Assembly: GCA_016870395.1 (NCBI GenBank)
Contig: VGBT01000001.1
Span: 130,376-194,375 of the forward strand
DNA length: 64,000 bases
Source: Actinomycetota bacterium
GTDB lineage: Bacteria > Actinomycetota > Acidimicrobiia > IMCC26256 > JAENVU01
Direction of reading: 5' to 3'
Shown here: piece by piece, positions 46,128-54,622 of the stretch
Layout: every line of letters begins with the position of its first letter
Numbering within the stretch: position 1 is the first letter of the stretch
Notes under the pieces: generated by a model
What the model was told of the DNA's origin: nothing
The model's input: the letters and a program-made list of their open reading frames with translations, nothing else
The model's database searches: none
Position numbers and translations under genes: made by a program

Positions 46128-49100
46128 ATGACAGCGCTTCGGCGCACACGCTCGGCACAGGGACTGGCCGTTGCGACGATCGCGACCTTGATGCCGCTTG
46201 CGGCTGTCGTCAACGGGGGAACTCCCGCGAAGGCGAACTCGTTCGCGCACCGAGGCATCGTGTCGGAGCGTCCGAGCGACCGGACGCCGAGCTTCGTCGA
46301 CGGCAGCGTCTTCGGGATCGCCCAGGTCGCCAACCGCGTCGTCGTGGGCGGCACCTTCACCAAGGCCGGCCCCGGCATCCGCGGCGCTGCAGCGCCGGTC
46401 GACACGGTGGCGGGGACGTTCAGCGTCGGGTTCCCCGACGTCGCCGGAGCGGTGTTCGCGACTGCTCCCGACGGTGCAGGCGGATGGTTCCTGGGTGGGC
46501 GCTTCACCTCGGTCGGCGGTGTCGCGCGCACGAACCTCGCCCACGTTGACGCGGCCAACACCGTCACCGGCTTCGTCGCGGACGCCAACGGCGCGGTACG
46601 CGATCTGGAGCTCATGGGCACGGAGCTGTATCTGGGCGGTGAGTTCACGACGGTCAACGGCCAGTCCGCGCAAAGCGTGGCCAAGGTCGACGCGGCAGTC
46701 GGGACGCGGATCTGGGGCGCGACGATCAACGGAGCCGTTCGCGCGATCGAGCCGAGCGCCGACGGGACGCAGCTCTACGTTGCCGGTGAGTTCCTCAAGA
46801 TCGACGGCGTCGCCCAGCGACGCCTCGGCGCCATCGGCACCACGACTGGGGCCAGGGTGGCGTCCTTCACCCCGGGCACGGTGAACGGAACCGTGCGTGC
46901 CCTGGAGCTCGCGAACGGGGCGCTGTTCGTGGGTGGCGACTTCACGACGGTCAACGGTCTGACCCGCCAGCGCCTTGTCCAGGTCGACCCGAATACGGGT
47001 GCGGTCGGAAGCCTGAACGTCACGATCAACGGTGCGGTCTACGACCTCGAGCCCAACGCTGCCGGATCGACGATCTACCTCGCCGGGCGGTTCTTCACCG
47101 TGGCCGGCCAGGCTCGCAAGTACCTCGCGAGTGTCAGCGTGGGTGTGGGCGCGGGCTCGGTCGGCTCGCTCAACGTCGCCAACATCAGCTCGGGCGGCGT
47201 GAACACGGTGCTGCTGGACGAGGCGGCGAACGATCTGTACGCGGGCGGTGACTTCATCCTCACCCCGGAGAAGACCGCCCCGGCGAAGCTGGCGCGCGTC
47301 GACCTCGCGACGAACGTGGCGGAGCGTGTCGTGAGCGCGTACGAGAATCCGGAGTCGTTCGCGCGCGCACCACTCGAGGCATCGGGCATCTGGACGCTGG
47401 GTCGCGACGGCGATCGGCTCATGGTGGCCGGCGACTTCTCCGACTACGGGCTGGTCGACCGCGCGCGTCTCGCCGCGTACGACCTCAACACGGGGGCGCT
47501 GGACCTCGGGTTCAACCCGGACCCCGACGCGGACGTGAACGTCGTGCGGGCGACGCCTGACAATTCGGCGGTCTACGTGGGCGGCGACTTCTCGAACATC
47601 GCGGGGGTCCCACGCCGCGGCCTGGCGAAGCTGGATGCGCAGACCGGTTCGGCAGTCCCTGGATTCACTGCTGACACCAATTCCTACGTGAAGGACATCG
47701 CCGTTCGCGACGACGGCACCGCGGTCTACGTGGGGGGGAACTTCCTCACCGTCAACGGTGCCCGTGCGGAGCGCCTCGGGGCCATCGCCCCGACGACCGG
47801 TGCACTCCTCCCGGGTGTCGACCTGAACCTGACCGAGCCGACGAACGACCAGTCCGAGGGCGGTGCTCGCGCCGTGACGTTGAGCCCCGACCAGAACCGC
47901 CTCATGGTGGTCGGCAACTTCCGGAGGATCGCGGGGCTCGAGCGCCCGCTGGTCGCCCAGGTCGACGTCTCGGCGCCGCTGCCTACGGTCACGGACTGGA
48001 GGACCGAGGTCTACGACGTGCCCTGCGCCCGCAACAAGATCGGTTGGATGCGCGACGTCGACGTCTCGCCCGACGGCCAGACGGCCTACGTCGTGAGTGC
48101 CGGGCACTTCTACTATCCCGCTTGCGACTCCGTGAACGCGTTCTCGATGACGCCGACCGGCGGGGACCTCGAACCGCTGTGGACGAAGAAGATCGGCGAC
48201 ACCCTCGAGTCGGTCGCTGCGACGGAGGACGCGCTCTACATCTCGGGCCACTTCCGCTACCTCGAGACCGAGACCCAGAGCGACGACAGGTTCCAGCTCG
48301 CGGCGCTGGACCCGGCCACGGGCGCAGGGCGCAACTGGGTGCCGAACGCGGGCGGCTTCCGCGGCGTGCTCGCGCTCGAGTCGGAGCCGGCCGGGCTGTT
48401 CGTCGGCTCCGACGGCGACACCGTCGGGAAGATCCCCCACGGGCGCTTCGCCCACTTCCCTGCGCCGGATCCCGGACTCTTCGTCCACAAGTCGCCCGAT
48501 CCGAGCGTGAGTGCAGCCTCCGGTGGCACCGTCACCTACCACTTCTCGCTCGAGAACACCTTCGACGACCGCACGATCGAGCTGACCTCGCTCACCGACA
48601 CCCGGCTCGGCAACCTCGCAGATGCCTGCTCGTTGCCGCTCACGATCGCGCCCCTCGGGGCCGCTTCCTGCTCCGCGAGCGAGTACCTCTCGGGCTCCAA
48701 CCTGGCCCAGATCGCCGGGACGGTCACCGCAGCGGGCACCGAGAACGGCTCGCCGGTGTCCGACACCGACACCTCCACGGTGAAGCTCGTGTCCTCGCCT
48801 CCCACGCTGCGCGTGCGCAACATCAACGGGCCGATCTCGGTGCCCTATCCCGACGGCCAGACCCAGTTCGCGATCAGCGTGATGAATCTGGACATGCGCC
48901 GCCCGATGACCATCACGTCGCTCTCCGCTGACCGCTACGGCGACCTCAACGGCGTCGGCAGCTGCGCGACGCCCCACGTCGTCGCGCCGAACGAGCTCTA
49001 CCACTGCAACTATTGGGGAGAAATCGACGGGCCGATCGGTTCGCGCGTCACCGTGCGGAACACTGCGGTGGCCGAGTACCAAGGCAGCCCGACGTCGGCA

Positions 49101-50762
49101 AGCGCGACTGCGACGACCACCGTCGCAGCGCCAGTGGGGGGCGCGCCCGTGCTGTACGTGGTTGCGAACCCGAGTGCCTTGACGGCGTCCGAGATCAAGG
49201 TCCGCAACCGACTCGCGACCAGCTACAACGTGACGCCCGTCGACGACAACACGCTGACGGCGGCCGATGCGACCGGCATGGCGCTCGTGATCGTGTCGAA
49301 CTCGGTCAGCGACAGCCGGGTCACGAACAAGCTCAAGGGTGTGGAGACTTCCGTGATCTGGACCAAGGCGTCGCTCTACGACGACAACGGACTCACGGCC
49401 GCCTCAGCCAATCAGGGAACGACCTCCGCCCTGGCGATGACCGTGACCAGCACGCCTCATGCGCTCTCCACAGCGCGGACCGGATCCCAGACGTTGCTCA
49501 ACTCGTCGCAGACGATGAACTGGGCCGACCTTGGCGGCGACGCCGAGGAGGTCGCGACCCTTCCCAACGGTCAGGTGGGGATCTTCGCGTACCACGCGGG
49601 GTCCGAGCTCGCTGACGGGTCGACGGCAGCCGGGTGCCGCATCGGGGTGCCGTTCACCAACGCGGCGTTCAATGCGATCAACACGACCGGCTGGGCGTTC
49701 TGGGACTACGCCGTCGCCTATGGCGCGGCCGAATGCGGTACGGGGATCATCCAGACGATCGCTGGGAACGGCAGCCAGACCTACCTCGGCGACGGTCTCC
49801 CGGCGACCGGCAACGCGGTGCGGCGACCCTACAATGTCACGCTCGACCCGACCGGCCAGTCCTTCGTGATTACCGACGCCGACAACAACGCCGTGCGACT
49901 CGTTGAGGTCGCGACGGGGATCATGACCACGCTCGCCGGCACCGGCACTGCTGGCTCGGGAGGCGACGGCGGCCAGGCCACGTCGGCCCAGCTCCGTGCG
50001 CCGCTGCGCAGCTACTACGGCCCCGACGGCCACCTCTACATCGCCGACACCTCGAACCACAAGATCCGCCGGGTGAACACCTCGACCGGTGTGATCACGA
50101 CAGTCGCGGGTACCGGGAGCTCGGGCTCTCAGGGCGACAACGGCCCAGCGACCTCGGCCAGGCTCAACAGCCCGTCCGACCTCGCGTGGGACGTCGCCGG
50201 CAACATGTACGTCGCGGATCGCGGCAACAACAAGATCCGCCGGGTGACCACGGCGGGGACGATCTCGACGTTCGCTGGCACGCCCTCCTCGGGTTTCAAC
50301 GGCGACGAGATCGCGGCGACCAGTGCCCGCCTGAACACGCCGTACGGCGTCGCCGTCGGTCCCGACGGGACGGTCTACATCGCCGACTACAACAACGAGC
50401 GGGTTCGATCGGTGGACGCCGGTGGTGTCATCCACACGGTCGCCGGCACCGGTATCGCCGGCGCCGGTGGGGACGGCGGCCTCGCGATCGACGCGGACCT
50501 GCACAAGCCGATCCACGTCATGGTCGATCCGGCCGGAGGCCTCTGGATCAGCGAGGTGAACAACAGCTGGGTGCGCTACGTGGACCCGAACGGGATCATC
50601 AACGTCATTGCAGGTACGACGACGCTCGGGTTCTCCGGTGACGGTGAACAGCCGATCTTCGCCGTGCTCAACCGGCCGAGCGCTACCGCCATGGACGCCG
50701 CGGGCAACGTGTACGTCGCCGACCGTGACAACCGGCGGATCCGCCTGATCCACCACAGCTGA
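46128..50762 (+). CDS. large secreted beta-propeller / NHL-repeat protein
   Basis: A 1544-residue protein with a signal peptide (basic N-terminus, hydrophobic AVATIATLMPLAAVV, cleavage likely after AKA near residue 37). Residues 50-790 hold about ten repeats of the LYVGGxFTxVxG type (for example LFVGGDFTTVNGLTRQRLVQVD), as in propellers of the DUF5122 kind. Residues 800-1000 hold two immunoglobulin-like repeats (KSPDPSVSAASGGTVTYHFS). Residues 1015-1205 are an unassigned domain. The last 340 residues hold six NHL repeats (for example HLYIADTSNHKIRRV), enough for one six-bladed propeller. No sorting signal or C-terminal helix is present, so it is probably released or bound non-covalently. GGAGG precedes the ATG. 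Function unknown. Confidence 0.82.
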   Translation: MTALRRTRSAQGLAVATIATLMPLAAVVNGGTPAKANSFAHRGIVSERPSDRTPSFVDGSVFGIAQVANRVVVGGTFTKAGPGIRGAAAPVDTVAGTFSVGFPDVAGAVFATAPDGAGGWFLGGRFTSVGGVARTNLAHVDAANTVTGFVADANGAVRDLELMGTELYLGGEFTTVNGQSAQSVAKVDAAVGTRIWGATINGAVRAIEPSADGTQLYVAGEFLKIDGVAQRRLGAIGTTTGARVASFTPGTVNGTVRALELANGALFVGGDFTTVNGLTRQRLVQVDPNTGAVGSLNVTINGAVYDLEPNAAGSTIYLAGRFFTVAGQARKYLASVSVGVGAGSVGSLNVANISSGGVNTVLLDEAANDLYAGGDFILTPEKTAPAKLARVDLATNVAERVVSAYENPESFARAPLEASGIWTLGRDGDRLMVAGDFSDYGLVDRARLAAYDLNTGALDLGFNPDPDADVNVVRATPDNSAVYVGGDFSNIAGVPRRGLAKLDAQTGSAVPGFTADTNSYVKDIAVRDDGTAVYVGGNFLTVNGARAERLGAIAPTTGALLPGVDLNLTEPTNDQSEGGARAVTLSPDQNRLMVVGNFRRIAGLERPLVAQVDVSAPLPTVTDWRTEVYDVPCARNKIGWMRDVDVSPDGQTAYVVSAGHFYYPACDSVNAFSMTPTGGDLEPLWTKKIGDTLESVAATEDALYISGHFRYLETETQSDDRFQLAALDPATGAGRNWVPNAGGFRGVLALESEPAGLFVGSDGDTVGKIPHGRFAHFPAPDPGLFVHKSPDPSVSAASGGTVTYHFSLENTFDDRTIELTSLTDTRLGNLADACSLPLTIAPLGAASCSASEYLSGSNLAQIAGTVTAAGTENGSPVSDTDTSTVKLVSSPPTLRVRNINGPISVPYPDGQTQFAISVMNLDMRRPMTITSLSADRYGDLNGVGSCATPHVVAPNELYHCNYWGEIDGPIGSRVTVRNTAVAEYQGSPTSASATATTTVAAPVGGAPVLYVVANPSALTASEIKVRNRLATSYNVTPVDDNTLTAADATGMALVIVSNSVSDSRVTNKLKGVETSVIWTKASLYDDNGLTAASANQGTTSALAMTVTSTPHALSTARTGSQTLLNSSQTMNWADLGGDAEEVATLPNGQVGIFAYHAGSELADGSTAAGCRIGVPFTNAAFNAINTTGWAFWDYAVAYGAAECGTGIIQTIAGNGSQTYLGDGLPATGNAVRRPYNVTLDPTGQSFVITDADNNAVRLVEVATGIMTTLAGTGTAGSGGDGGQATSAQLRAPLRSYYGPDGHLYIADTSNHKIRRVNTSTGVITTVAGTGSSGSQGDNGPATSARLNSPSDLAWDVAGNMYVADRGNNKIRRVTTAGTISTFAGTPSSGFNGDEIAATSARLNTPYGVAVGPDGTVYIADYNNERVRSVDAGGVIHTVAGTGIAGAGGDGGLAIDADLHKPIHVMVDPAGGLWISEVNNSWVRYVDPNGIINVIAGTTTLGFSGDGEQPIFAVLNRPSATAMDAAGNVYVADRDNRRIRLIHHS

Positions 50763-50790
50763 GGTCGGTGCCGCGGCGGCACCGACCTCA
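50760..50790. terminator. bidirectional terminator containing both stop codons
   Basis: A 31-base perfect inverted repeat with 15-base arms (left arm TGAGGTCGGTGCCGC). Its first three bases are the TGA of the NHL gene and its last three, read on the other strand, are the TGA of yajQ. As a hairpin it forms a stem of about 13 pairs with a tight loop. It serves both converging genes. Confidence 0.8.
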
Positions 50791-51276
50791 GTCGCGGAAG
50801 TTCGTGAACTGCAGCGGGATGCCGAAGTCGTGCTCGCGCATCGCGGCGATGGCGGCCTGGAGGTCGTCGCGCTTCTTCCCACTGACCCGGAGGTGGTCGC
50901 CCTGCACCTGGTGCGACACGCCTTTCAGGCCCAGACCCTTGACGAACTTGCCGACCGCGCGCGCCTTCTCGTCGTTGATCCCGACCTGCAACGTGACCGT
51001 CTGACGCACGGTGCCCTTGGCGGCCTCCTCCACGTTGCCGTAGCCGAGCGCCTTCAGCGAGACCTTCCGCTTCACCATCTTCTCCTCGAGCACCTGCGTC
51101 AGCGCCTGGAGGCGCGCCTCGCTCTCGGTGTGGAGCTCGATCGTCTGGTCCTTGAGCGCGATCGACGAGTCGGTTCCCTTGAAGTCGAAGCGCGTCGCGA
51201 TCTCGCGCGCGGCCTGGTCGACCGCGTTCCGCACTTCCTGCATGTCGACCTCGGAGACCACGTCGAAGCTGGGCAT
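50788..51276 (-). CDS. yajQ: YajQ family nucleotide-binding protein
   Basis: A 162-residue protein beginning MPSFDVVSEVDMQEVRNAVDQAAREIATRFDFKG, the standard family start, so the ATG at 51276 is used and not the track start at 51351, which overlaps the promoter side. Later signatures are KALGYGNVEEAAKGTVRQ and HLRVSGKKRDDLQAAI. Members bind nucleotides; some bind cyclic di-GMP in other bacteria. Its role here is not shown by sequence or context. Confidence 0.93.
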   Translation of the reverse strand: MPSFDVVSEVDMQEVRNAVDQAAREIATRFDFKGTDSSIALKDQTIELHTESEARLQALTQVLEEKMVKRKVSLKALGYGNVEEAAKGTVRQTVTLQVGINDEKARAVGKFVKGLGLKGVSHQVQGDHLRVSGKKRDDLQAAIAAMREHDFGIPLQFTNFRD

Positions 51277-51329
51277 GATGGCGTCGAACCCCCGGATTCC
51301 GGCAACAAGGCGGCTGCTACTGTACGCCC

Positions 51330-51413
51330 GGGTCCGTACCCGAGTGGCCAAAGGGGACTGGCTGTAAACCAGTTGCGCAAGCTACGGAGGTTCGAATCCT
51401 CCCGGGCCCACCA
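51330..51413 (+). tRNA. tRNA-Tyr (GTA)
   Basis: Acceptor GGGTCCG pairs with CGGGCCC (51403-51409), followed by A and an encoded CCA. The anticodon stem ACTGG/CCAGT holds loop CTGTAAA, anticodon GTA at 51364-51366. A long variable arm is present, as expected for tyrosine. T-arm GGAGG-TTCGAAT-CCTCC. Confidence 0.96.
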
Positions 51414-51432
51414 AGCTCGTGCTCCCGGCGGG

Positions 51433-51924
51433 TCAGAGCATCCGCTGCATCACGACGAGGTCGAGCCAGCGGCCGAGCTTGCGCCCCACCTCCCGCTCGG
51501 TGCCGACGATCTCGAAGGCGCAGGCGCGGTGCAGCGAGATCGAGGCGTCGTGGCCACCCACGATGCGGGCGATGACGGAGTGGTACCCGTACCCGGCGGC
51601 GAGCCGGACCAACTCGGCGAGGAGCGCGGCGCCGACACCCGCGCCTCGCTGGTCGCCGCGCACGTACACGGAGTCCTCGACCGTGGGGAAGTACGCGGGC
51701 CGATCCTTGTACGGGCTGAGCGACCCGAACCCCACCACCTCTCCGGCCGCGACCGCGACCACCGCCGGGTGGCCACCCGAGTGGCCCGCGATCCACCTCC
51801 GTTGCTCGTCGAGCGTCCGTGGGACGAGGTCGAAGGTGACCGTGGTGGTCTCGACCTCGAGGTTGTAGATGTCGCGGATCGCCGCGGCGTCGTCGGGTTC
51901 GGCCAGGCGGATCTCGATCGTCAC
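51433..51924 (-). CDS. GNAT family N-acetyltransferase (phosphinothricin acetyltransferase-like)
   Basis: A 163-residue acetyltransferase. The acetyl-CoA loop is VRGDQRGAGVGAALLAELV, preceded by GFGSLSPYKDRPAYFPTVEDSVYV and followed by the ISLHRACAFEIVGTEREVGRKLGRWLDLVVM ending that is typical of the Pat/YncA group. These act on small amines, methionine derivatives or antibiotics, so the substrate is open. GTG 51924 gives the usual VTIEIRLAEPDDAAAI start; the track start adds an unconserved leader. Confidence 0.85.
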   Translation of the reverse strand: MTIEIRLAEPDDAAAIRDIYNLEVETTTVTFDLVPRTLDEQRRWIAGHSGGHPAVVAVAAGEVVGFGSLSPYKDRPAYFPTVEDSVYVRGDQRGAGVGAALLAELVRLAAGYGYHSVIARIVGGHDASISLHRACAFEIVGTEREVGRKLGRWLDLVVMQRML

Positions 51925-52015
51925 GGCGGCAGGGTACTCGGGGCCCCGGATCGGGTGGGTGCTGTCCCGCGCCCGGGCGCTATCCTGGCGGGTTCCGGTG
52001 AACGGCCGCAATGAT

Positions 52016-52091
52016 GCCCCCTTAGCTCAGTCGGCAGAGCACTTCCATGGTAAGGAAGGGGTCTACGGTTCAAGTCCGTAAGGGGGCTCCA
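52016..52091 (+). tRNA. tRNA-Thr (GGT)
   Basis: Acceptor GCCCCCT pairs with AGGGGGC (52081-52087), then T and an encoded CCA. Anticodon stem CTTCC/GGAAG holds loop ATGGTAA, anticodon GGT at 52049-52051. A possible -10 box TATCCT lies at 51981-51986. Followed 5 bases later by tRNA-Met. Confidence 0.96.
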
Positions 52092-52096
52092 TCACT

Positions 52097-52173
52097 GGCG
52101 GGGTAGCTCAGTCGGTTAGAGCACACGGCTCATAATCGTGGTGTCGCGGGTTCGAGTCCCGCCCCCGCTACCA
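52097..52173 (+). tRNA. tRNA-Met (CAT), elongator type
   Basis: Acceptor GGCGGGG pairs with CCCCGCT (52163-52169, one G-U pair), then A and an encoded CCA. Loop CTCATAA gives anticodon CAT. The first pair is G-U rather than the unpaired C-A of initiators, so it is an elongator; a lysidine-modified Ile-2 tRNA cannot be fully excluded. Co-transcribed with tRNA-Thr and rpmG. Confidence 0.93.
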
Positions 52174-52191
52174 AGAGAGGGAGCGCATCAG

Positions 52192-52353
52192 ATGGCGAGC
52201 GACAAGCGGGTCAAGGTGACCCTGGCCTGCGAGGACTGCAAGCGGCGGAACTACATCACGATCAAGAACAAGGTCAACGATCGTGAGCGCATCGAGATGA
52301 AGAAGTACTGCCGCTTCGACAAGCGTCATACCGTGCACAAGGAGACCCGGTAA
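52192..52353 (+). CDS. rpmG: 50S ribosomal protein L33
   Basis: A 53-residue protein, [20 protein letters not shown] onwards, with [16 protein letters not shown] at the end. The zinc-ribbon pattern is incomplete: C13, C16 and C40 are present, but the fourth position is aspartate (CRFD instead of CxxC). It starts at ATG 52192, 18 bases after tRNA-Met, with GAGAGGGAG before it. The tRNA-Thr/Met-rpmG order is a common actinobacterial arrangement. Confidence 0.94.
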   Translation: MASDKRVKVTLACEDCKRRNYITIKNKVNDRERIEMKKYCRFDKRHTVHKETR

Positions 52354-52377
52354 CGGGCGTAACCTCCGCGGGGAGGG

Positions 52378-52392
52378 AGGGGTCGAACCCCT
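52378..52392. terminator. short hairpin after rpmG
   Basis: AGGGGT and ACCCCT flank a three-base CGA loop, 25 bases after the rpmG stop and before the sigma-factor gene. No T-run. It resembles a tRNA T-arm with one base missing, but no other tRNA part surrounds it. A weak terminator or attenuator is the simplest reading. Confidence 0.35.
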
Positions 52393-52414
52393 GCCCATAT
52401 CGACCGGAGCGCCC

Positions 52415-52978
52415 ATGGTGGACCAGGCCGAGCTGATCGTCGCCGCGCAGACCGGCGACCGTTCGGCCTTCGACGAGCTGGTGCGACAGACCTACGTCGA
52501 CACCTACACCCTGGCGTTGCGGTTGACCTCGAACGAGGAGGATGCGCGCGACGTGGTGCAGGAGACGTACCTGCGAGCCTGGAAGGCCCTTCCCCGCTTC
52601 CGCGGTGACGCTGCGCTGTCGACCTGGCTCCACCGCATCACGGCGAACTGCGCTTCCACCTACCTCAGTCGCCGCCGGCGCCTCCGCACCGAGCCCCTTG
52701 GTCCCGGCCACGACGCCGTCGAGCTTCGGATGGAGGTCCAGCCCGAGCAGATGGCGGAGTCGTCCGCCGAGCTGGAGCGAGTGGGCCGGGCCCTGGAGTT
52801 GCTGCCGGCCAAGCTGCGCGCGGTGGTGGTGCTGAAGGACGTGTACGGCCTCAGCCACGAGGCGATCGGCGAGGAGCTCGGTATCTCGGCGGGCGCCGCA
52901 AAGGTGCGGCTCCACCGCGGTCGCCGCCGTCTCCAGGAAGCAGTCAGTGAGGATCCGAGGACGGCCCGTGCGGTATGA
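52415..52978 (+). CDS. ECF-type RNA polymerase sigma factor
   Basis: A 187-residue sigma-70 family protein with region 2 (FDELVRQTYVDTYTLALRL, DARDVVQETYLRAWKALPRF, STWLHRITANCASTYL) and region 4 (LELLPAKLRAVVVLKDVYGLSHEAIGEELGISAGAAKVRLHRGRRRL). No region 1.1 or 3, so it is extracytoplasmic-function type. The next gene overlaps it and probably encodes its regulator. TAACCT at 52360-52365 is a possible -10 box. It sits between rpmG and tRNA-Trp-secE. Target promoters unknown. Confidence 0.92.
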   Translation: MVDQAELIVAAQTGDRSAFDELVRQTYVDTYTLALRLTSNEEDARDVVQETYLRAWKALPRFRGDAALSTWLHRITANCASTYLSRRRRLRTEPLGPGHDAVELRMEVQPEQMAESSAELERVGRALELLPAKLRAVVVLKDVYGLSHEAIGEELGISAGAAKVRLHRGRRRLQEAVSEDPRTARAV

Positions 52979-53321
52979 GGACGTCGCCGAGCTGCTTCCC
53001 GGGATCGTCGACGGGACGGTCGAGATCGACGATCGGACTCTGGCCTTCGTCGAGTCGGACCTGCGCTGTCAGGCCGAGCTCGCCCGCTACCGGCGTCTGT
53101 TGCGTGCCCTGGAGCAGCTCCGGTACCGGTATTCGGAACCGGCCCCGGGTCTCCTCGCCGCCACGCTAGTGGCACTCGCCGAGGAGGGGGAGCGCCGCGC
53201 GATCCGATCGTTGCTGAGTGGACGCCGACTGGCCTACGCCGGCGCCGCGCTCGGCGGGGTGGCGGTAGCGGGAGCCGCCGCCACCGCGGTCCTCCTGGCG
53301 AGACGACTGCGCGCGGCCTGA
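52968..53321 (+). CDS. probable anti-sigma factor (membrane protein)
   Basis: A protein of about 117 residues overlapping the sigma-factor gene by 11 bases. The N-terminal 75 residues are soluble and helical (YEDVAELLPGIVDGTVEIDD, CQAELARYRRLLRALEQLRYRY), and one membrane helix (YAGAALGGVAVAGAAATAVLLA) lies near the end, followed by basic residues. The layout and position fit an anti-sigma factor, but the HxxxCxxC zinc motif is absent. GTG 52968 is chosen; GTG 52947 would overlap by 32 bases. Confidence 0.65.
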   Translation: MRYEDVAELLPGIVDGTVEIDDRTLAFVESDLRCQAELARYRRLLRALEQLRYRYSEPAPGLLAATLVALAEEGERRAIRSLLSGRRLAYAGAALGGVAVAGAAATAVLLARRLRAA

Positions 53322-53401
53322 GTGGGGTCGGCGTGAGGGGCCGGAGTGAGCGTGAGCGGGGCTCTCGGCTAACCTGACCCACCCGGCCCTTGCGCGCCCG
53401 G

Positions 53402-53475
53402 AGGGCAGTAGCTCAATTTGGCAGAGCTCCGGTCTCCAAAACCGGCGGTTGGGGGTTCGAGTCCCTCCTGCCCTG
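53402..53475 (+). tRNA. tRNA-Trp (CCA)
   Basis: Acceptor AGGGCAG pairs with CTGCCCT (53468-53474), then discriminator G. Loop CTCCAAA gives anticodon CCA. The 3' CCA is not encoded, unlike the other three tRNAs here. It leads into secE, the usual bacterial order. TAACCT at 53370-53375 is a possible -10 box. Confidence 0.95.
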
Positions 53476-53517
53476 CTCGTCCTACCGACCACGACGACAG
53501 CACCAGAAGGCCCCACG

Positions 53518-53796
53518 GTGAACCGACAGACCAAGCGCATGATGCAGCGCCAGGGTGCCGACCAGCCGCGCGCGCCCGAGCGCCGAGCGGCGCCGAGCAA
53601 GCAGCAGAGCGACCGCACGGGCCCCCGGCAGTTCTTCTCCGAGGTGCGCGGTGAGCTGCGCAAGGTCGCGTGGCCCACCCGCAACGAGGTCGTCAACTCC
53701 ACGATCATCGTGCTCATCGCGGTCACGTTCATGATGGCGCTCATCTTCGGCTTCGACTACCTGTCGGCCAATTTCGTCCTCTTCCTCTACGACTGA
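53518..53796 (+). CDS. secE: preprotein translocase subunit SecE
   Basis: A 92-residue protein: about 35 polar residues, then [46 protein letters not shown], the amphipathic helix and single membrane helix of SecE. GTG 53518 is used because the track start at 53449 falls in the tRNA-Trp gene. It stabilises SecY in the membrane. Four bases separate it from nusG. Confidence 0.93.
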   Translation: MNRQTKRMMQRQGADQPRAPERRAAPSKQQSDRTGPRQFFSEVRGELRKVAWPTRNEVVNSTIIVLIAVTFMMALIFGFDYLSANFVLFLYD

Positions 53797-53800
53797 TCCG

Positions 53801-54607
53801 ATGACTGACGACTCGACCTTCGACCCCTTCGCGCCCGAACCGACCTCGGAGGCTTCCTCCGGGAACGGCTCGGGCTCGACGCTCGCGGCCGCCGACCCGG
53901 TCGGCACCGGCCCTGCCCCCGGGGCGCCCGGCCTCGAGGCTCCCGACGCCGTGCCCGACCTCGGCCCCGAGGTCGGGTCCGAGGTCGTCCTGACCGGCGA
54001 CGAGGAGCTGGTCGAGGTCATCGACGAGGAAGACGAGACCGAGCTGGAGCCGAGCCCGTACGACCGCCCGGGCCGCTGGTACGTGGTGCACACCTACGCC
54101 GGCTACGAGAACAAGGTGAAGCAGAACCTGGCCAGCCGGGTGCGCTCGATGAACGTCGAGGAGCGCATCTACGAGGTCGCCATCCCGATGGAAGACGTCA
54201 TGGAGTTCAAGAACGGCCGGAAGGTCGTGGTTCAGAAGAAGGTCTGGCCCGGCTACCTGCTGATCCGCATGGCGCTCGATGACGAGTCCTGGTACGTGGT
54301 GCGCAACACCCCCGGCGTCACCGGCTTCGTGGGCAGCGGTGCGAAGCCGACGCCCCTCACGCGACGCGAGGTCGAGGAGTGGATCGGCACCGGCGAGAAG
54401 GTCGAGGGCGTCACCGAGAAGAAGGCCCGGCCCCGCCTCGAGTACGAGGAGGGGGAACAGGTCCGCGTGGTCTCCGGTCCGTTCGCCGACTTCAACGGCG
54501 CGATCAGCGAGATCGACGTGGAGCGTTCGCGCCTCAAGGTGCTGGTGAACATCTTCGGCCGTGAGACCCCGGTCGAGCTCGAGTTCAGCCAAGTAGCCAA
54601 GCTGTAG
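53801..54607 (+). CDS. nusG: transcription termination/antitermination protein NusG
   Basis: A 268-residue protein. A 75-residue acidic, Ala/Gly/Pro-rich leader precedes the NGN domain ([54 protein letters not shown]) and the KOW domain ([23 protein letters not shown]). The acidic leader is common in actinobacterial NusG. It binds RNA polymerase and modulates pausing and Rho action. Confidence 0.95.
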   Translation: MTDDSTFDPFAPEPTSEASSGNGSGSTLAAADPVGTGPAPGAPGLEAPDAVPDLGPEVGSEVVLTGDEELVEVIDEEDETELEPSPYDRPGRWYVVHTYAGYENKVKQNLASRVRSMNVEERIYEVAIPMEDVMEFKNGRKVVVQKKVWPGYLLIRMALDDESWYVVRNTPGVTGFVGSGAKPTPLTRREVEEWIGTGEKVEGVTEKKARPRLEYEEGEQVRVVSGPFADFNGAISEIDVERSRLKVLVNIFGRETPVELEFSQVAKL

Positions 54608-54622
54608 GAGACGGGAACTGAG

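Noticed and set aside
45765-49082. 1105-residue minus-strand ORF opposite the NHL gene
   Set aside because: Repetitive pattern is the mirror of the propeller repeats; no start context and it covers the promoter and part of the HAD gene.
52370-52400. tRNA remnant or attachment site suggested by the T-arm-like GGGGTCGAACCCC
   Set aside because: The T-loop lacks one base and there is no acceptor, D-arm or anticodon arm around it; no integrase gene is nearby.
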